5,920 nucleotides of DNA, taken from an uncultured Prevotella sp. (GTDB lineage: Bacteria; Bacteroidota; Bacteroidia; Bacteroidales; Bacteroidaceae). The position numbers and the translations under genes are program-made. The notes beneath the pieces were generated by a model. It made no database searches and was not told the origin of the DNA. It saw nothing but the letters and a program-made list of their open reading frames with translations. The first letter of the stretch is position 1, and every line of letters begins with the position of its first letter. The stretch is from the NCBI GenBank assembly GCA_902497035.1, contig CABVDL010000128.1:1-5920 (forward strand), written 5' to 3'. Shown here one piece after another: positions 1-5,776 of this stretch.

Positions 1-8
1 AACACAAA

Positions 9-40
9 AAGGCTGGATTCCAAGCGAGGAATTCAGCCTT
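9..40. terminator. Probable intrinsic terminator, possibly bidirectional
   Basis: AAGGCTG (9-15) pairs with CAGCCTT (34-40) and ATTCC (17-21) pairs with GGAAT (28-32), leaving a 6-nt loop. On the minus strand the stem is followed by TTTTTGTG, so it can end the minus-strand group 63 bases after the phosphodiesterase stop. On the plus strand it is followed by AATTTTGG. The one imperfect position (16/33) is a G-U wobble only in a plus-strand transcript, so it may also serve a plus-strand gene that ends just before the window. Bases 41-102 hold no gene that I can see. Confidence 0.7.
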
Positions 41-102
41 AATTTTGGTCACACTTTTCAGGTTTTAGCGGACACCAATAAATTTAGTTATTAAAGTCTT
101 CC

Positions 103-1293
103 TCACCATCCCAGCCTTGCCGCGGCAGCGGTGCCGTCATTGGGCGCGGGCCGTATGCCAAGCAGACGGCAGATGAGGGTATAGACGGCGGTATTGCTGA
201 ACTGCCCAAGCCTTACTCCCTTGGCAATGCCGGGGCCGAAAGCACGGAACAGCGCATGCATGTCGCTGTAGGCGGGGTCGTAGCCATGAACGCCTCCGGC
301 ATGGGTCGGGCCGTCGTCGAAGAGCCAGCCCTCGTCGGGCAACACCACTACGTCACCGATATTTGCGTCTGCCTGATAATGGAGCCAGGCTGGAACGTCA
401 CGCTTCCGCCAGACGCGCAGGTGAGGCGCATGGCTGAGCGCGTTGACGATGCTGTCCTGCTGCCACGACGCCTTGGCATAGATGTTGGCAGGTAGGTTGC
501 CCTCCACTGTCTGATACCATTCGGGGCGCAGCCAGTCGCTCACGCGGATTTGCCGCTCGGGCTTATACCACGTCATGCCATGGTCGGAGACTACGACAAG
601 GTTGACGCTGTCGCTCATGCCCGTCTTGACAATGCGCTGCCACATGGCGCCGAGCAGCGAGTCGATGCCCTCCACGGCCTGCCGCACCTGCCTCGACTGA
701 GGGCCGTGGTTGTGTCCCGACGCGTCGGGCTCCTCAAAGTAAGCCATGATGAGGTCGGGCGACTGCGGTGCCGTGAGCTGGGCGATGACGCTATCGACGC
801 GCTGGCCCCGCGTCATGTGGGGCTTCTCTTCGTAGCGGTGCCATCGGTCAGGATACTTTCCGCCGATGGCCACGTCACTGCCCGGCCAGTAGAACACGGC
901 CGTGTGCTTGCCCTGCCGTTGCGCCGTCAGCCAGATGGGCTCACCTTTATAATATTGTGGGTCGAACTTTGTTTTTGGATTGCCCAGCGAGAAGCGGACG
1001 CCGGTCTTTCGGTTGACAAACGAGTTGGCGATGATGCCGTGATGCTCTGGCCGCAACCCTGTGGCCAACGTGTAGTGATTGGGGAAAGTTTTCGATGGAA
1101 ACGACGGCTCCATCTCTCCGCTCACGCCTCGTGCTGCCATGCTGTCAAGAAACGGAGTGTCGTACCACTCGGCATAGTCCCACCGAAAGCCATCGAGCGA
1201 GATGAGAATGGTGGTGCGGCGCGCCGCGGCCCGGAATGCGGAACCTGCCAAAAGCAACGCCAGCAAAATGGTATGGATAGAATGTCTGTTCAT
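103..1293 (-). CDS. Exported nucleotide pyrophosphatase/phosphodiesterase-like enzyme (alkaline phosphatase superfamily)
   Basis: This is a 396-residue member of the alkaline phosphatase superfamily and resembles the bacterial NPP/ENPP branch, two-zinc enzymes that hydrolyse phosphodiesters or nucleotide pyrophosphates. All expected metal ligands are visible: D34 in SLDGFR, nucleophile T69 in FPSKTFPNH, D190 and H194 in EEPDASGH, D237 and H238 in SDHG, and H336 in HGYDP. N90 in GIIANSF matches a conserved NPP asparagine. The N-terminus (MNRHS, a run of Leu/Ala, then FRAAARR) reads as a Sec signal peptide without a lipobox cysteine, so a periplasmic location is likely. I chose ATG 1293 because the signal peptide starts there cleanly; a GTG at 1320 would add nine residues. 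It begins 45 bp after the glycosyltransferase stop on the same strand, which suggests co-transcription. The natural substrate cannot be read from the sequence; phosphatase or phosphonate activity is possible within this superfamily. Confidence 0.93.
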   Translation of the reverse strand: MNRHSIHTILLALLLAGSAFRAAARRTTILISLDGFRWDYAEWYDTPFLDSMAARGVSGEMEPSFPSKTFPNHYTLATGLRPEHHGIIANSFVNRKTGVRFSLGNPKTKFDPQYYKGEPIWLTAQRQGKHTAVFYWPGSDVAIGGKYPDRWHRYEEKPHMTRGQRVDSVIAQLTAPQSPDLIMAYFEEPDASGHNHGPQSRQVRQAVEGIDSLLGAMWQRIVKTGMSDSVNLVVVSDHGMTWYKPERQIRVSDWLRPEWYQTVEGNLPANIYAKASWQQDSIVNALSHAPHLRVWRKRDVPAWLHYQADANIGDVVVLPDEGWLFDDGPTHAGGVHGYDPAYSDMHALFRAFGPGIAKGVRLGQFSNTAVYTLICRLLGIRPAPNDGTAAAARLGW

Positions 1294-1338
1294 CACGACA
1301 ATGTTATTATGCGACCGCACTGTTTATAGAACGCGGCC

Positions 1339-2445
1339 CTATTTATAGAAGTTGTCTTTATAGGCCTCATATTCCGCATCCTTGCCCACGCAGCGTCGCC
1401 ACCATGCCTGCAGGAAGCCGCAGCCATAGCCCAACAGCTGAGTGAAAGCGGCGCGGACGCTCAGCAGTCCGATTTTCAGACTGCGGTTGCTTATGGTGGA
1501 ATCGATGAGGATGAGCAGGCTGTAGAGCAAGAGAGGAAGCAGGGCTGCCATGCTGATCAGGCCGCCGACAGGCGGGTCGGGGTCAAGATAAGCCTTTATC
1601 ACTGTATGCCCAAGAATGGGGCCGGCAATGAAAAGGGCGAGCAAAAAGAAGACCCCCACCGTGAAAACGGCTGGCAACAAATGGACGAGCTTCAGGCTGT
1701 CGGGATATTTCTTGTAGAGATTGATGCGCGCGATGCCGCTGTTGAACACCTGCCGCCAGAACTTCCTGAAGTCGGTGCGGCGCTTGTGATAGACCCATGC
1801 GTCGGGAAACAGCCTACAACTGTAGCCGCCCTTGAAGATGCGGATGGAGAAGTCGATGTCCTCGCCGAAGCGCATCTTCGAGAAACCGCCGAGCTTATGA
1901 TACACGTCGCGTCGCACGCCCATGTTGAACGAGCGTGGATAGAACTTGTCGAGCTTCTTCTTTCCACCGCGTATGCCGCCGGTGGTAAAGAAAGAAGTCA
2001 TGGAATAGGATATGGCTTTCTGCGTCGGCGTGAAGTCGGGATGGGCGCGGTCAGGTCCGCCGAAGGCGTCGGCCGGCTGATTCTTCAGTTCCCGGTCGAT
2101 GGCTTCGATATATTCTTCCGGCACGATAACGTCGCTGTCAAGGATGATGACGTAGTCGCCCTTGGCCCGTTCCACGCCGTAGTTGCGGCTCTGCCCGGGG
2201 CCGCTGTTGGGCTTGGCGTAGTAGTGGAGGTCGAGGCTCCCCTCGTATTTCTTACAGACATCTGCGCAAGGCCGCTGCGACCCGTCCTCCACTATGATGA
2301 CCTCGAAGCCTTTCATCGTCTGGTGAGTCAGGCTCTCCAGAAGCTCATCCACCTCGTCAGGCCTGTTATACACCGGCACGATGATGCTGTAGGCCACGTG
2401 GCCTATGTCCTGCGCGACGGCTGGGTTTATCTTTTGTTGCGTCAT
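1339..2445 (-). CDS. Membrane-anchored family 2 glycosyltransferase
   Basis: This 368-residue protein has a GT-A fold domain of the GT2 family followed by membrane segments. Visible landmarks are the nucleotide-sugar binding start SIIVPVYNRPD (20-30), VEDGS (52-56), the metal-binding DSD (103-105) in VIILDSDV, and FGEDIDFSIR (193-202), where the acidic pair is the likely catalytic base region. FWRQVFNSG (229-237) is at the place of the (Q/R)xxRW-like region. The C-terminal third holds two clear hydrophobic segments (about 254-275 and 293-314) and perhaps a third near 323-345, so the enzyme should sit on the inner membrane with its catalytic domain in the cytoplasm. Known relatives act in polysaccharide, lipid or protein glycosylation; donor and acceptor are unknown here. 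I placed the start at ATG 2445. The longer frame from ATG 2505 begins inside the stem of a large hairpin and adds a non-conserved-looking, Cys-containing stretch. Confidence 0.92.
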   Translation of the reverse strand: MTQQKINPAVAQDIGHVAYSIIVPVYNRPDEVDELLESLTHQTMKGFEVIIVEDGSQRPCADVCKKYEGSLDLHYYAKPNSGPGQSRNYGVERAKGDYVIILDSDVIVPEEYIEAIDRELKNQPADAFGGPDRAHPDFTPTQKAISYSMTSFFTTGGIRGGKKKLDKFYPRSFNMGVRRDVYHKLGGFSKMRFGEDIDFSIRIFKGGYSCRLFPDAWVYHKRRTDFRKFWRQVFNSGIARINLYKKYPDSLKLVHLLPAVFTVGVFFLLALFIAGPILGHTVIKAYLDPDPPVGGLISMAALLPLLLYSLLILIDSTISNRSLKIGLLSVRAAFTQLLGYGCGFLQAWWRRCVGKDAEYEAYKDNFYK

Positions 2446-2476
2446 GGTCAATATCGATTGAATCGTTGGAAAACAA

Positions 2477-2516
2477 CGCAGGGTGCGACCCTTGCATGCA
2501 AGCATCGCACCCTGCG
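2477..2516 (-). terminator. 40-bp palindromic hairpin, likely efp terminator or attenuator
   Basis: Arms of 12 bases (2477-2488 and 2505-2516) are perfectly complementary. The centre CTTGCATGCAAG (2491-2502) is itself a palindrome on the same axis. Only the two positions in between fail to pair as Watson-Crick, and in a minus-strand transcript one of them becomes a G-U wobble. On the minus strand the stem is followed at once by TTGTTTT, as expected of an intrinsic terminator about 50 bp after the efp stop. The plus side has no T tract. Because the glycosyltransferase lies downstream with no obvious promoter of its own, partial read-through is plausible. Confidence 0.7.
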
Positions 2517-2568
2517 CATGGGTGTCTTATTGCCCCGCATGGCGGGAGCAACTAATAACCGTTATGAT

Positions 2569-3141
2569 TTACTTCTTCTCGGTAACGCGGCTCACGTAGC
2601 TGCCATCCTCGGTGTTGATGGTGATCTCGTCGCCCTCGTTGATGAACAGGGGCACACGCACCTCGGCACCGGTCTCCAGCGTAGCGGGCTTGGTGGCGTT
2701 GGTGGCAGTGTTGCCTTTCACGCCCGGCTCACTGTGGGTGACCTTCAGGTTGGTCTTTGGAGGCATCTCGGCCGAGAGAATGGCACCGTCGTCGGCAGAA
2801 ATCTGAACGTCAACGATGTCGCCCTCCTTCATATACTCGCCACCGGTGATGAGGTCGCGGGCAATGGGGAACTGCTCAAAGGTCTCCTGGTTCATAAAGA
2901 TGCAGCCTGTGGGATCCTCGTAAAGGTACTGGTAGGGACGGTGCTCCACGCGCACGTCGTCGAGCTTGAAGCCAACCTGAAACGTGCGGTCAAGCACACG
3001 GCCGTCGGCTACGTTCTTCAGCTTCGTGTTCATAACGGTATTGCCCTTGCCGGGCTTGCGGTGCTCAAACCAGATGCACTTCCAAATACCGCCGTCCATG
3101 CGGATGCAGGTACCCTTCTTGATTTCTTGTGAATTAATCAT
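2569..3141 (-). CDS. efp: Translation elongation factor P
   Basis: The 190-residue product matches elongation factor P throughout; the E. coli protein is 188 residues. EF-P binds between the P and E sites of the ribosome and relieves stalling at consecutive prolines. The N-terminal KOW-like domain (about 1-65) carries the loop KPGKGN (29-34), and K32 sits where lysine-modified EF-Ps carry their modification. The middle OB domain (about 66-128) includes EDPTGCIFMNQETFEQ, and the C-terminal OB domain (about 130-190) includes TLETGAEVRVPLFINEGD. A lysine at the loop tip argues against arginine rhamnosylation. No modifying enzyme lies in the window. The start at 3141 gives the usual MINSQEIKKG opening. 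The gene is divergent from rpmH, and a promoter element lies 45-52 bases upstream. Confidence 0.98.
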   Translation of the reverse strand: MINSQEIKKGTCIRMDGGIWKCIWFEHRKPGKGNTVMNTKLKNVADGRVLDRTFQVGFKLDDVRVEHRPYQYLYEDPTGCIFMNQETFEQFPIARDLITGGEYMKEGDIVDVQISADDGAILSAEMPPKTNLKVTHSEPGVKGNTATNATKPATLETGAEVRVPLFINEGDEITINTEDGSYVSRVTEKK

Positions 3142-3185
3142 TGTGTATGTTAACTTATTATGTATTATATCATTGTAAGCGACTG

Positions 3186-3193
3186 CAAAGGTA
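3186..3193 (-). promoter_or_regulatory. Bacteroidota -7 promoter element for efp
   Basis: On the minus strand these bases read TACCTTTG, matching the TAnnTTTG consensus of Bacteroidota housekeeping promoters. It would place the transcript start near 3180 and leave a leader of about 40 nt before the efp ATG. The upstream -33 region is T-rich (TGTTTTTT) but has no clean TTTG at the right distance. The stretch between efp and rpmH (3142-3377) holds only this promoter and that of rpmH. Confidence 0.6.
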
Positions 3194-3243
3194 CTACAAT
3201 TTTAGAAAAAACAGCGTATCAGGGCTTAAAAATCTCATAATTC

Positions 3244-3274
3244 TTTGTTATTTCGATTTTTATGAGTAATTTTG
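3244..3274 (+). promoter_or_regulatory. rpmH promoter with -33 and -7 elements
   Basis: TTTG at 3244-3247 and TAATTTTG at 3267-3274 are separated by 19 bp, which is the classic Bacteroidota promoter layout (TTTG, about 19-21 bp, TAnnTTTG). Transcription should start near 3280, leaving a leader of roughly 98 nt before rpmH. The leader can form a small hairpin (ACGGG 3283-3287 with CCCGT 3296-3300). It ends in an A-rich stretch just before the ATG, a common replacement for a Shine-Dalgarno site in this phylum. Confidence 0.8.
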
Positions 3275-3377
3275 CAACCCAAACGGGGATTTCGGCCCGT
3301 CCCATCAGGGAAAGGGGAACACGCTCAACCCCACCCCGGCAAGCTTCGTACAACAATAAAACAAAAGATAAAACAAA

Positions 3378-3533
3378 ATGAAAAGAACATTTCAGCCGCA
3401 CAACCGTCGCCGCGTGAACAAGCATGGCTTCCGTGAGAGAATGGCCACCAAGAATGGCCGTCGTGTACTGGCTTCCCGTCGCGCCCATGGCCGCAAGAAG
3501 CTCACCGTTTCTGACGAGAACCACGGAAAGTAA
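3378..3533 (+). CDS. rpmH: 50S ribosomal protein L34
   Basis: This short gene encodes 51 residues beginning MKRTFQPHNRRRVNKHGF and continuing with RERMATKNGRRVLASRR, the nearly universal L34 signature. The last part reads AHGRKKLTVSDENHGK, an extension slightly longer than the 44-47 residues of many L34 proteins. L34 is a very basic protein of the large ribosomal subunit that packs against 23S rRNA. It has its own promoter and terminator and appears monocistronic. The neighbours rnpA and dnaA, which adjoin rpmH in many other bacteria, are absent here. Confidence 0.98.
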   Translation: MKRTFQPHNRRRVNKHGFRERMATKNGRRVLASRRAHGRKKLTVSDENHGK

Positions 3534-3559
3534 TCGTTGCCTGTTCAAAGCAGGACGAT

Positions 3560-3597
3560 AAAAAGGCAGTCAAGCACGTGCTTGGCTGCTTTTTTTT
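3560..3597 (+). terminator. rpmH intrinsic terminator, probably shared with the converging regulator gene
   Basis: GCAGTCAAGCAC (3566-3577) and GTGCTTGGCTGC (3578-3589) form a 12-bp inverted repeat; the innermost bases open as the loop. It is followed by eight T on the plus strand (3590-3597). The single non-Watson-Crick position is a G-U wobble in the plus-strand RNA and an A-C mismatch in the minus-strand RNA, so it fits rpmH best. The five A at 3560-3564 give a T tract on the minus strand too, so it may also stop the converging transcript. A weaker hairpin (3613-3626) lies between it and that gene's stop. Confidence 0.88.
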
Positions 3598-3655
3598 ATT
3601 TGACAACAATCAGGCAAGCCCTTGCCCGCTTTCACGCACACTGACAGCACCGTAA

Positions 3656-4573
3656 CTACAGCAATGACTTTTTCATGGTCTCAATGCGCGCGTTGAGATA
3701 CTGACGGAGGCCGTCGTCGCCCAGCACCTCAATGTGGTCGTACAAGCCGAGGATGAAGCGGCCGATGCCGATGTAGTTGGCCACGTCGGCCTCGAAAAGC
3801 CAGCGGTTGTCGCCGTCGGGCCGGATGAGACTGTAGGATGCGGGATACTCCTCCTGCATGAGGTTATAGGCGACGAGATCGAAGCGCAGCATGACGTGAC
3901 GGGGACTGTCGCTGCTGAACATGAACAGGTCGGTGAAAATCTTCCGGTGCTGGTCGGCATTGAACCAGTTGTCGGCCAGCACCTCCACGCTGCCGATGCG
4001 CGAGATCTTGAAGGTCTTGTTCTTGTGCGTCTTGATCTCGTAGGCCCTGATGTCGGAGTCGTCGCCAAGGAAATGGTAAGGCTCCACCACCCTGCTGCTC
4101 GTCGTCTGACTGTTGGACGAGGCGTAATCATGGAGGATGACGATGCGCTGTTGCTTGACTGCACGCTGCAGCAGCGAGAGGTTGCGGTAGTCCTTGCGCG
4201 AGAACCGCATGGTCACCGGGTCGTTGACGTGGTAGTAATAATGCAGCTTGCGCTTGAGCGCGTCGACCACAGGCGACTTGTCCCTGACGCTGTCGAGCAG
4301 GCCGTAGAGATAGTTGGCCTGCTCCTGCGTGAAGTTGACCGCCTGGGCGATGTCGAGGAAAAACGGCGAGCGCGCCTCAAGCGTGTAGAGGCCGTGGTAG
4401 CGGCGCACGGAAAAACCATAATCCTTCAGTGCCTTGAGCAGGTAGTAGACATTGCGCGTAGAGGTGCCGAGCGTCTGCGCCATGTCCCCGACAGTCCGGG
4501 CGCGGTCGCCGGCAATGGAGCGGATGACATCGAGGCAGCGGGTGAAAGATGAAAACTTATCTGATTCAGGCAT
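3656..4573 (-). CDS. WYL-domain transcriptional regulator (HTH-WYL-WCX layout)
   Basis: The 305-residue protein has the layout of WYL-family regulators. It has an N-terminal winged helix-turn-helix (about 10-65; TVGDMAQTLGTSTRNVYYLLKALK region), a linker of helices, a WYL domain (about 125-200) and a C-terminal WCX-like domain (about 215-300) ending in LGDDGLRQYLNARIE. In the WYL domain the strand VVEPYHFLG is followed by RAYEIK (176-181), then by FKISRIGSVEVL, where family members usually have a W-Y-L run before the RxxRI-like segment. Only the tyrosine of the namesake motif is retained, so any ligand pocket may differ. Relatives bind DNA and respond to nucleic acid or small ligands, often in DNA damage or defence contexts; the target here is unknown. 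ATG 4573 opens a hydrophilic leader before the HTH. It lies 62 bp after rnhB on the same strand and is probably co-transcribed. Confidence 0.87.
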   Translation of the reverse strand: MPESDKFSSFTRCLDVIRSIAGDRARTVGDMAQTLGTSTRNVYYLLKALKDYGFSVRRYHGLYTLEARSPFFLDIAQAVNFTQEQANYLYGLLDSVRDKSPVVDALKRKLHYYYHVNDPVTMRFSRKDYRNLSLLQRAVKQQRIVILHDYASSNSQTTSSRVVEPYHFLGDDSDIRAYEIKTHKNKTFKISRIGSVEVLADNWFNADQHRKIFTDLFMFSSDSPRHVMLRFDLVAYNLMQEEYPASYSLIRPDGDNRWLFEADVANYIGIGRFILGLYDHIEVLGDDGLRQYLNARIETMKKSLL

Positions 4574-4590
4574 TGGAATGAAGAAATAAT

Positions 4591-4635
4591 ACCATAGAAA
4601 CCATAGCGTCCATATAGACTATCGATACCATAAAA
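4591..4635. repeat. Degenerate 9-bp phased repeat between rnhB and the WYL regulator
   Basis: Five 9-base units can be laid end to end: ACCATAGAA, ACCATAGCG, TCCATATAG, ACTATCGAT and ACCATAAAA. The core CCATA recurs at 4592, 4601, 4610 and 4628 (9, 9 and 18 bases apart), and the fourth unit has CTATC in its place. A further CTATA follows in the rnhB stop region. On the minus strand the core is TATGG. The block makes up most of the 62-bp gap and lies 18 bases upstream of the regulator start. It may be an operator array or a chance low-complexity stretch. Confidence 0.55.
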
Positions 4636-5283
4636 CTATAAAGCAGGCAGTGACGAGCCACCTCCTCCGAAATCGAGTTCCTGCTGCAGGTCGCCATAGA
4701 GGTTGAACGTGCGGCGGTGGTAGGGACTTGGACCGAAGCGGCGGATGGCCTCACGATGGTCACGCGTGGGATAGCCCTTGTTGCGCGACCAGCCATACAT
4801 CGGGTATTCGAGGCCAATGCGTTCCATGTAGTCGTCACGGTAGGTCTTGGCCAGAATACTGGCCGCGGCGATGGCCTGGTAGGTGGCGTCGCCGTGTACG
4901 ACGCACGTGTAAGGCTGTCCACCGGGATAGGGGTCGAAGCGGTTGCCGTCGATGAGCAGTGCCTCAGGCCGGACCTTGAGCTGGTCGAGGGCGCGGTGCA
5001 TGGCGAGAAAACTGGCGTGGAGAATGTTTACCTTGTCTATCTCCTCGGGTGTCACGACACCTATGGCCCAGGCCACCGCATCGCGCTCTATCTGCTCGCG
5101 CAGGGCATAGCGGCGCCTCACGGTGAGCTGCTTGGAGTCGTTGAGCAACGGGTTGTCGTAGTCGTGCGGCAGAATGACGGCGGCGGCAAACACGCTGCCG
5201 GCCAGACAGCCGCGTCCGGCCTCGTCGCAGCCTGCCTCCACCTTATGCTTATCGAGACAGGGCAAAAGATGATGCTTCGTCAT
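4636..5283 (-). CDS. rnhB: Ribonuclease HII
   Basis: The 215-residue product is a standard-length RNase HII, which cuts the RNA strand of RNA-DNA hybrids and starts removal of single ribonucleotides from DNA. The catalytic set is complete: D20 and E21 in DEAGRG, D112 in LLIDGNRF and D132 in HGDATYQAIAAASILAK. Further family marks are LNDSKQL (47-53), VNILHASFLAM (86-96) and NKGYPTRDH (168-176), with Y171 as the ribonucleotide-sensing tyrosine, then PYHRRTF. A short Gly/Ser-rich tail (GGGGSS) ends the protein. I chose ATG 5283 because the region before it is AT-rich promoter-like DNA; the longer frame would need a TTG at 5331. It is the first gene of a likely two-gene transcript with the WYL regulator. 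Confidence 0.97.
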   Translation of the reverse strand: MTKHHLLPCLDKHKVEAGCDEAGRGCLAGSVFAAAVILPHDYDNPLLNDSKQLTVRRRYALREQIERDAVAWAIGVVTPEEIDKVNILHASFLAMHRALDQLKVRPEALLIDGNRFDPYPGGQPYTCVVHGDATYQAIAAASILAKTYRDDYMERIGLEYPMYGWSRNKGYPTRDHREAIRRFGPSPYHRRTFNLYGDLQQELDFGGGGSSLPAL

Positions 5284-5366
5284 GGAATGAAAGGATTGCA
5301 ATTGAACTCTTAACGTTTTTAACCTATACAACGCGCGGATTGAAAATATATTTCATTTTTAATCGA

Positions 5367-5374
5367 TAATTTTG
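5367..5374 (+). promoter_or_regulatory. Bacteroidota -7 promoter element for the small plus-strand gene
   Basis: TAATTTTG matches TAnnTTTG exactly and is followed by CA, giving the same ten bases, TAATTTTGCA, as the rpmH promoter. No clean TTTG lies 19-21 bp upstream; an ATTG at 5339-5342 is about 24 bp away. Transcription would start near 5380, leaving a short purine-rich leader of about 22 nt before ATG 5403. The gap 5284-5402 also must hold the rnhB promoter on the other strand, which I could not place. Confidence 0.65.
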
Positions 5375-5402
5375 CAGCGTAAACCAGAAAAAACGAAAGG
5401 CA

Positions 5403-5681
5403 ATGGAGAAGAACATGATGATGACTACCACGCCTGCCATGGCGTTCAAGGGAATAATGTACAAGGCCGTAGGCAAGGCCAAGGCACCTGTGAGATGGCT
5501 TTGCGATTACTACTCGGCGGTGTGCGGCAGGCCGTTGACGATGGGACAGACGGCATTGCTGCTCAACACGCAGGCCGCATTCCTCGCCGCTGCGCTGCCC
5601 GCCGAGATGCCGCTGCTGGCCCGGATGGCCTGCTGCATATGGCTGATAATGAGCCTGAGGGAGTGCAAGAGGAAGATTTAG
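5403..5681 (+). CDS. Uncharacterised 92-residue protein, possibly membrane-associated
   Basis: I do not recognise this protein. Support for it being real comes from a -7 promoter element about 30 bases upstream, G/C-rich third codon positions like the neighbours, and a GC-rich terminator after the stop. The N-terminal half is basic (Lys at 3, 16, 21, 25 and 27) with a run of three Met at 5-7. The part from 51 to 84 is hydrophobic (ALLLNTQAAFLAAALP, then LLARMACCIWLIMSL) and ends in the basic tail RECKRKI. This could be one long or two short membrane helices with a cytoplasmic basic end. Five cysteines (34, 41, 77, 78, 88) form no clear metal site. There is no signal peptide in the usual place. 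Overlapping frames on both strands are open but lack a promoter or start context. Confidence 0.7.
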   Translation: MEKNMMMTTTPAMAFKGIMYKAVGKAKAPVRWLCDYYSAVCGRPLTMGQTALLLNTQAAFLAAALPAEMPLLARMACCIWLIMSLRECKRKI

Positions 5682-5691
5682 CCCCACCCCC

Positions 5692-5717
5692 TTCAGAGCG
5701 CCTATTGGCGCTCTGAA
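5692..5717. repeat. Perfect 11-bp stem-loop after the small gene
   Basis: TTCAGAGCGCC (5692-5702) and GGCGCTCTGAA (5707-5717) are perfectly complementary around a TATT loop. It begins 11 bases after the stop codon at 5681. No T tract follows directly on either strand, so it is not a classical terminator by itself. It stands 3 bases before a second, terminator-type hairpin and may stabilise the 3' end of the mRNA or be part of a dispersed intergenic repeat. Confidence 0.75.
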
Positions 5718-5720
5718 GTA

Positions 5721-5750
5721 CCCTCCCCCACCCAGGGGAGGGTTTTAATT
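5721..5750 (+). terminator. GC-rich intrinsic terminator of the small gene
   Basis: CCCTCCCC (5721-5728) pairs with GGGGAGGG (5735-5742) around the loop CACCCA and is followed by TTTTAATT. This is a compact intrinsic terminator in plus-strand orientation, 40 bases after the small gene's stop. Together with the promoter element it marks 5380-5750 as a self-contained transcript. Confidence 0.75.
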
Positions 5751-5776
5751 GTATAAGCGGTTGTTTCGCGTTTATA

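Noticed and set aside
2446..2505. A start at 2505 for the glycosyltransferase, adding 20 residues
   Set aside because: That ATG lies inside the stem of the 40-bp palindrome, and the added residues do not look like part of the GT2 fold. ATG 2445 fits better.
1606..3132. A 508-residue plus-strand open frame
   Set aside because: It runs antisense across the glycosyltransferase and efp and through the hairpin between them. Both of those genes have full family signatures. High GC makes long antisense frames common here; the same applies to plus-strand frames at 550-1329 and 3734-4552.
3378..3533. Possible replication origin region, since rpmH often adjoins dnaA
   Set aside because: There is no dnaA, rnpA or cluster of DnaA boxes; the neighbours are efp and a WYL regulator.
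3219..3548. A 109-residue minus-strand open frame over rpmH
   Set aside because: It is antisense to the L34 gene and its promoter, and has no recognisable features.
5284..5331. N-terminal extension of RNase HII from a TTG at 5331
   Set aside because: The extension would start with a rare codon within AT-rich promoter-like DNA, and RNase HII is complete from ATG 5283.
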